Assembly: GCA_002751075.1 (NCBI GenBank)
Contig: NAOQ01000508.1
Location: 3,234 to 16,609 of the forward strand
Length of the DNA stretch: 13,376 nucleotides
Origin: Ichthyophonus hoferi
Taxonomy: Eukaryota > Opisthokonta > Ichthyosporea > Ichthyophonida > Ichthyophonidae
Direction of reading: 5' to 3'
This document shows positions 9,017 to 13,376 of this stretch, piece after piece. The first letter of the stretch is position 1; each line of letters begins with the position of its first letter. A program made the translations under genes and the position numbers. Under the pieces are notes generated by a model, which ran no database searches, was not told where the DNA came from, and saw only the letters and a program-made list of their open reading frames with translations.

Positions 9017-9107
9017 CCAATAGGATATTTGATTATCTTGTCAATTTAAAGATATAAGCACTGGTAGACTTTGGGTTGGTCAATAATGATGCATCTGATT
9101 GGCCAAT
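9017..9107. promoter_or_regulatory. CCAAT boxes upstream of the acid phosphatase
   Basis: CCAAT occurs at 9017-9021 on the + strand (ATTGG on the gene strand), and a perfect palindrome ATTGGCCAAT at 9098-9107 puts CCAAT boxes on both strands. They sit about 25-110 bp beyond the TATA box, the usual place for NF-Y/HAP sites. The spacing is seen; the binding is inferred. Confidence 0.5.
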
Positions 9108-9338
9108 CAACTATGAAATAGTATTGGCTTCCAGTGTTTATTAAAACTATACTAAGCTCGGGTACCAAGCATGAAATGATGTGAGCCATGTCATCAAATT
9201 ATCATGAATATTAGATTATTTTAGTTAACACAATAGCTCATAATCATAAATACTAATTGAAAGTACATGTGTGAAATAATAAAATATATGATATAATACA
9301 TTTTATTATAAACCAACAAGATGCAAGAATAATCAAAA

Positions 9339-9698
9339 TAGATTAACCAATAAGATGATTTAAAACAATCAGCTAGATTTTATTCGATGACAATGTTCTT
9401 AGTTAAATTTCCCTCTACATACAAAGTCGTCTATGTTTTTCTGGATTCTCAACGATATTGCTACTTCCGGAATCTCGGTTTTGATAAGAGTCGATGCTTT
9501 TTGTGTAATAATTTGATAGTACACGAGGGATTACAGTTATTGAGTTAGGTCTAATCCAATAACGGCTCGAGAAATAATCCATATGACCCGCTAGGTTTTA
9601 GGCACTTTTTGTAAAGCATTGTCCAGGTGTGGCTTAAAGTTTACATGTGCTTGATATGATCTACCTGCATTGCTTAACTACAAATTATATAATTATAT
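9339..9698. repeat. Diverged tandem duplication, copy A (~360 bp)
   Basis: It starts with a 38-nt block (9339-9376) identical to 9715-9752 and stays alignable with the next copy to the shared end ACAAATT...AATTATAT. Shared internal words include TTGTGTAATAAT, TTGATAGTAC and CCAATAACGGCT. It contains a hairpin at 9537-9562. No coding frame, terminal inverted repeats or target duplication is visible, so it is not assigned to a transposon family. Confidence 0.88.
9537..9562. other. Hairpin in duplication copy A
   Basis: Arms TTATTGAGTTAG and CTAATCCAATAA enclose a 2-nt loop. Ten of twelve positions pair, with one A-C mismatch and one G-T wobble. The homologous site in copy B also forms a hairpin. 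Confidence 0.6.
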
Positions 9699-9714
9699 AA
9701 TTATATAATCTAGA

Positions 9715-10069
9715 TAGATTAACCAATAAGATGATTTAAAACAATCAGCTAGCTATTATTGGATGATAGCGATTTTCGTTAAATCTTCCCACGTACATTA
9801 GGTTTTTCAGGTTTTTCAAAGATGTTGCCTTTTCCAGAATCTCCTTTTGGTAATAATCGATACATCTTGTGTAATAATTAATAAATTGATAGTACCTGAG
9901 GGAGTCCAGTTATTGGGTTATACTTAGCCCAATAACGGCTTGAATTACAATCCATATTGGTGGGAGGTTAGGCACATATACTTTTATTAAAGCACTGGCT
10001 AGGGTAGCTAGCTGCTTTACATTTGTTTGGCGATCCTGTGTTGCATGACTACAAATTGTATAATTATAT
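9715..10069. repeat. Diverged tandem duplication, copy B (~355 bp)
   Basis: This is a direct repeat of 9339-9698, offset by 376 bp at the left end and 371 at the right, so indels are few and small. The copies differ by many substitutions, so the duplication is not recent, but conserved islands remain. An AT-only spacer of ATAATT units separates them (about 9687-9709). It contains a hairpin at 9910-9935, homologous to the one in copy A. Confidence 0.88.
9910..9935. other. Hairpin in duplication copy B
   Basis: Arms TTATTGGGTTA and TAGCCCAATAA enclose a 4-nt loop, with eight consecutive pairs and then one wobble. The two weak pairs of copy A are G-C here, so stem potential is kept or improved although the sequence differs. 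Confidence 0.6.
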
Positions 10070-11927
10070 CACGCATGGCCACTGACGTACCTGGGTTTTA
10101 AAAAAGCCAAATTAAAACGAAATAATCTTAGCATGAATACATGTGCTTAATTGCAATACTTATTCTATTTATATATTATATACCGTGTATAAAAACGTTA
10201 GGGTTCAATCCCTACTTATTAGGGTCTTTCTACTAAACAATATCGTAATCTGTGCAATTATTAAGATATATTGTTATAACCATAACTGCTAGTTTAAATA
10301 ATTAATTTTGGCTGTGATCATTAGATACGATATTTAAGTCAGCATCGGTCTATGACTCAGCAGTATTATCTGGAGTTTGCTTCCACGAAAGATTTCATCT
10401 ACTTGTTTATTAGATTAATTGCAATAAAAATTATAAACAAATCAAACTATTGGAAAATGAGTTGCCCTGTAAATATCCAAGTTATATGGAGGTGAGTAGA
10501 TTGAAAGACAAACCTTGGAGCATTAATTGATCGCTATTAGGCATAATAGAAAAGCGAGTTTAACGCACAAATATACGAATTTATTTAGCAATTGGACCAG
10601 CTAAGTTGTTGTTTAGTTTAACCAATAGCAGAGGAGCCTTGCTTTTGAGTGAAACATATCATTAAAAGAATTATATGATATATTTAAATATTTGAATCAG
10701 AAGCGTACCATAGAATGCATCCGAGACTTTTACTGCAGAATCTACAATTCGGGAAAAGCTGATTTTAAAGCTAGATTGTTGGTCAAAAATGTACACTACT
10801 GTTTGAACATTCATATTTTATTTTATTTTTTTGATCAATTACTGTTAAAAAAATAGTAGGGCACACGAGTCCCCACAATTCCATAGCCAAATGAAGCCTA
10901 TTTTAACGAGGTCCCGCCGTCCGCTCCTTCTTTTTTACGTTTATTTTCATATATACTTTTTTTTTGGAAAATTGCTATTTTGTGCTGGAAATAATCAAGA
11001 TCTTTGAGTTGTAATGCTGGGCCAAAAAAGTATTCAGTTGTTTATTTGAAAAAAGACTTTCGTAATACCAGTACCATGTCGTTAGGACTATCTGCAGAAG
11101 ACTAAACGCTTTAGCCTTATTTGCCAGCAAAAGCCGCATTAGTCTAGAACTCTACTTCTATATTCTAAAAAAAACCAATGCTCTTTTTCAAGGATTTTAA
11201 GCCTAAGATTAAGAAAGTTTAGGGGATGTTAACGCGATCATGGCAGGCAACCATATTGGGAAATTTGCAAATTATTAATGCAATCTGACTTAATTTTATC
11301 ACCGGTGTCCTCCAATCCTCCAATACTACCTACTTTTTGTTTTTTGGTTGTTAATAACAGCGTACTAAATTTTAGTTTCATGTGGTACGTCACCCAGTTT
11401 AAAAATTTTATTATTGGTGGAAGTCATGAGCCTCATTGCATTTTTGGATGCGGTGCTGACAAATACGATATACGCAAATTTCTGATGTGGCTCAATATAA
11501 TAAATCTTACCGCTTAGACGGGTTTATGTTATTGTCCATCAATAACAAATGAAAAAAATGTGCCTTGTAAAATAGTTTATTTATAAGTATTTATTACTGT
11601 CCTTACAAACCTGGAGTACTTACACTATAGGTGTAGAAACTGTGCCTAAGTGCTATTTTTACATTTTACAACCTCTTCTTTTTGTATTATTTTTTCTTTG
11701 TAGTTAGAATGGAAGGCTTGTTCACCTTAGCGTATTTATCCTTGTAATCGGATCATTTACTTGAACTCTATCTATCTACGTGGTTTAATCAGAATAAAAA
11801 TTAGACTTTCAGTATTAATTTATAAAAAATAATATACCAAGGACCTCTTTTTTAATATATCATACGTTAGACGATTCTAACATGCACATATCCCCCCTTT
11901 TACCTTTTCTGTATCTGAAAAGGAACA
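10070..11927. other. Intergenic sequence without a supported gene
   Basis: About 1.9 kb of AT-rich sequence. The only frame of any size is 11278-11517 on the + strand (79 codons), whose product has a Gly/His/Cys-rich segment (IIGGSHEPHCIFGCGADKYD) but no family I recognise and no clear splice or start context. A short Pol III B-box-like word at about 10200 has no tRNA around it. Nothing else stands out. Confidence 0.55.
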
Positions 11928-12144
11928 TTAGTATATATAAACCATTATGGTCCACTCTATTACGTCTTCCCCTGGATATACAGCTTGTATTACAGCTCTA
12001 ACGTCTCCAACTGCATTCATAGTCAAGTGTGTACGTTTACACAAGCAGATGGTTCCAGTGTACAGCACTATTTCAGTTCTATTGCACAGAAATATGGCTA
12101 CCTCTAGTGAAAACAAACTTAAAGTATATATTCAGTTGCTGTAG
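11928..12144. other. Region open on both strands, possible exon of unknown gene
   Basis: A - strand frame (11928-12116, 62 codons) and a + strand frame (11947-12144, 65 codons) overlap. Both give protein-like, mixed-composition sequences (MNAVGDVRAVIQAVYPGEDV on -, PTAFIVKCVRLHKQMVPVYS on +), and the stretch is less AT-rich than its surroundings. I do not recognise either product. It could be an exon or gene fragment on one strand, with the other frame its shadow; which strand is undecided. Confidence 0.3.
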
Positions 12145-12529
12145 TGAAGTAATATTCTTTACACTATGTTTAAACTCGCACTCCCATGCATACAAGTATT
12201 TTTTCATGATAAAACTAGCATAGCCCATCTAATCCTTATCCATAAAAAGGCTTTCTGTTACATAATAACCATCCTATACCTATCTTGTGCCTATCCTGTA
12301 CGCATCTGATATGAAATTAATATTTTATCTTTTAAACAATGCCCCATTAACTACATCTCATTGGTTTCTTATACTGTGACTAAACCAAAGAGGATTATTG
12401 ATCAAAGAACGGCTTATTTGATTTAACTATAATGCAGTTTTTTGCACGTATTTCATCTACCAGGATTGTGTAAAGAAGACCTTAGGTATCAATTTATATA
12501 TAAGGCTAACTGCGTGTTTATTTCTACAG
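12145..12529. other. Upstream region of the ICT1-like gene
   Basis: No gene is visible in this stretch. It ends in a pyrimidine-rich acceptor (GTTTATTTCTACAG) before 12530, which suggests that an earlier exon exists upstream, but I could not identify it. Confidence 0.4.
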
Positions 12530-12572
12530 AATGAACGAAAAGACCTTTTTTATGGTGGGATCATACCAAAAT
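12530..12572 (+). CDS. Tentative short upstream exon of the ICT1-like gene
   Basis: A 43-nt block lies between the strong acceptor TTTATTTCTACAG and the donor GTGAGT. One frame is open through this exon and the next (reading NERKDLFYGGIIPK), but it resembles no ICT1 N-terminus and does not reach the 13184 exon in phase. It may be untranslated, or belong to an isoform or another transcript. Confidence 0.35.
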
Positions 12573-12685
12573 GTGAGTTAATACACTCACAATATATACA
12601 AAAAAATTGTTAATTATTGTGGTCATTGCCCTCATGTGCCTGCACGTATGATTTTTATGTCTGACCTTTTCTACTCTTTCTTCAG

Positions 12686-12743
12686 GCATGTTAACTATGT
12701 TTTGTCAAATTGGGCTAATAATGAGGAACCTAATGTGTTGGGG
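12686..12743 (+). CDS. Tentative second upstream exon of the ICT1-like gene
   Basis: A 58-nt block follows the pyrimidine-rich acceptor TACTCTTTCTTCAG and ends at the donor GTAAGG. Two frames are open; the more protein-like reads HVNYVLSNWANNEEPNVLG but meets a stop in the preceding block. The splice signals are good and the reading frame is unresolved, so it could be 5' UTR. Confidence 0.35.
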
Positions 12744-13183
12744 GTAAGGACTAAGTTATACCAACCAAACATATGTACATTAATTATATACCCGTAGTAT
12801 AATTTTGATATTTTTATCCTCTGTAGTTATGTAACTTATTATGGATGGCAGCTGCAATTACTAACAGATAATTAAATAAAGTCCATAATCTTTATTCAGT
12901 ATAAATAAAAAGGTAAATGGTAGTTTATGCCACAAAGAGATCCCTTTTTTGCATTATAAATATAACCATACTATACCGAGACTACTTGATGATCTGATAA
13001 TTATGGATTAATAGCTTCAGCAAAAGTAATTAACAGCGTATGTGTAATTAAACAGTTTATAGTATAGTCATTTTACCTATTTGTTTCTGTAGCTATATTA
13101 AGCAAAATGAGCATGCGGGATTTGTCAATATTATGTCCAGGCTAATCTTGGATTGGTCCATTAATATCACTGTGGTAACGTAG

Positions 13184-13243
13184 GGGCCCTTACTATGACC
13201 TTTTGTCGCAGCAGTGGCCCAGGAGGACAAAATGTCAATAAGC
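13184..13243 (+). CDS. ICT1: ICT1/MRPL58-type peptidyl-tRNA hydrolase, GGQ-motif exon (gene runs off the right edge)
   Basis: The exon encodes ALTMTFCRSSGPGGQNVNK after two codon-completing bases. This matches the LTISYCRSSGPGGQNVNK core of human ICT1 and bacterial ArfB/YaeJ (from memory). The GGQ at 13222-13230 is the catalytic loop that triggers hydrolysis of peptidyl-tRNA; the family rescues stalled mitochondrial ribosomes, and in animals ICT1 is also a large-subunit protein. SGPGGQNVNK favours ICT1 over the mitochondrial release factors (SGAGGQHVN) and MTRFR (GSGPGGQATNK). The left edge uses the acceptor AACGTAG, which has a poor pyrimidine tract; an alternative acceptor at 13209-13211 would start the exon at 13212. 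The donor GTAGGT at 13244 leaves phase 1 (C), compatible with Leu after VNK. The remaining domain and the basic C-tail lie outside the window. Confidence 0.8.
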
Positions 13244-13290
13244 GTAGGTGGATTACTGTGGTTACAATAGTTACTACAGTTACCACCTAC
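13244..13290 (+). other. Potential hairpin enclosing the ICT1-like exon's 5' splice site
   Basis: GTAGGTGG (13244-13251), which includes the donor, is exactly reverse-complementary to CCACCTAC (13283-13290), with about 31 nt between. If it forms in the pre-mRNA, the stem would cover the 5' splice site. Confidence 0.5.
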
Positions 13291-13376
13291 ATTATTGTAC
13301 TATATTGCACTTAATGCATTGTTTCTTTTATATATAAAAATTAGGATTTGTTATTGCTTGTATTATGTAATTCTGA

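Noticed and set aside
9339-10069. The tandem duplication as a transposon or terminal-repeat pair
   Set aside because: The copies are adjacent with only an AT spacer, have no terminal inverted repeats, no coding content and no flanking target duplication, so a plain segmental duplication is simpler.
10190-10225. GGTTCAATCC word resembling a tRNA T-loop or Pol III B box
   Set aside because: The loop would be six nt and not seven, and no acceptor stem, anticodon arm or A box can be built upstream.
11278-11517. 79-codon + strand frame with a Gly/His/Cys-rich segment
   Set aside because: No recognised family, no splice-site support and no conserved pattern beyond one odd stretch; kept only as a note in the intergenic entry.

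Overview
This is eukaryotic nuclear DNA. The genes are split by GT-AG introns, the intergenic and intron sequence is AT-rich and full of simple repeats, and the proteins are eukaryotic: a TFIID subunit, a secreted histidine acid phosphatase and a mitochondrial-type GGQ peptidyl-tRNA hydrolase. Introns of about 140-1170 bp are longer than in yeasts and shorter than in most animals. UAA ends both complete 3' ends. I cannot place the species; a unicellular relative of fungi and animals is only a guess. I see no mobile element, virus-derived sequence, rRNA, tRNA or CRISPR array that I can support.

Layout: (1) Positions 162-5099, + strand, hold the 3' two thirds of a TAF7 gene (TFIID subunit, TAFII55 family), running in from the left edge. 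I resolve nine exons. The first matches the end of the conserved TAFII55 N-terminal domain, the next six encode a very acidic linker, and the last two encode the C-terminal coiled coil. (2) Positions 5100-6977 are a gap between convergent genes, with candidate poly(A) signals for both and two perfect 10-bp-arm palindromes. (3) Positions 6978-8946, - strand, hold a complete three-exon gene for a 416-residue secreted histidine acid phosphatase, with a TATA box and CCAAT boxes just upstream. (4) Positions 8947-12529 are a long region with no convincing gene. It contains a diverged tandem duplication of about 360 bp (9339-10069) with a hairpin kept in both copies, and a stretch near 11930-12140 that is open on both strands. 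(5) From about 12530 to the right edge, + strand, lies the 5' part of an ICT1/MRPL58-type peptidyl-tRNA hydrolase gene. The exon with the GGQ motif (13184-13243) is clear; two upstream exons are tentative.

TAF7 and the phosphatase converge, while the phosphatase and the ICT1-like gene diverge across about 3.6 kb. The three genes have unrelated roles (transcription initiation, secreted or lysosomal phosphatase, mitochondrial ribosome rescue), so this looks like ordinary chromosomal gene order and not a functional cluster. The most notable points are the acidic TAF7 linker made wholly of symmetric phase-1 exons including a predicted 12-nt microexon, a 50-bp intronic tandem repeat that multiplies 3'-splice-site-like sequence, and a phosphatase that keeps its catalytic His and His-Asp pair but lacks two of the three expected phosphate-binding arginines.
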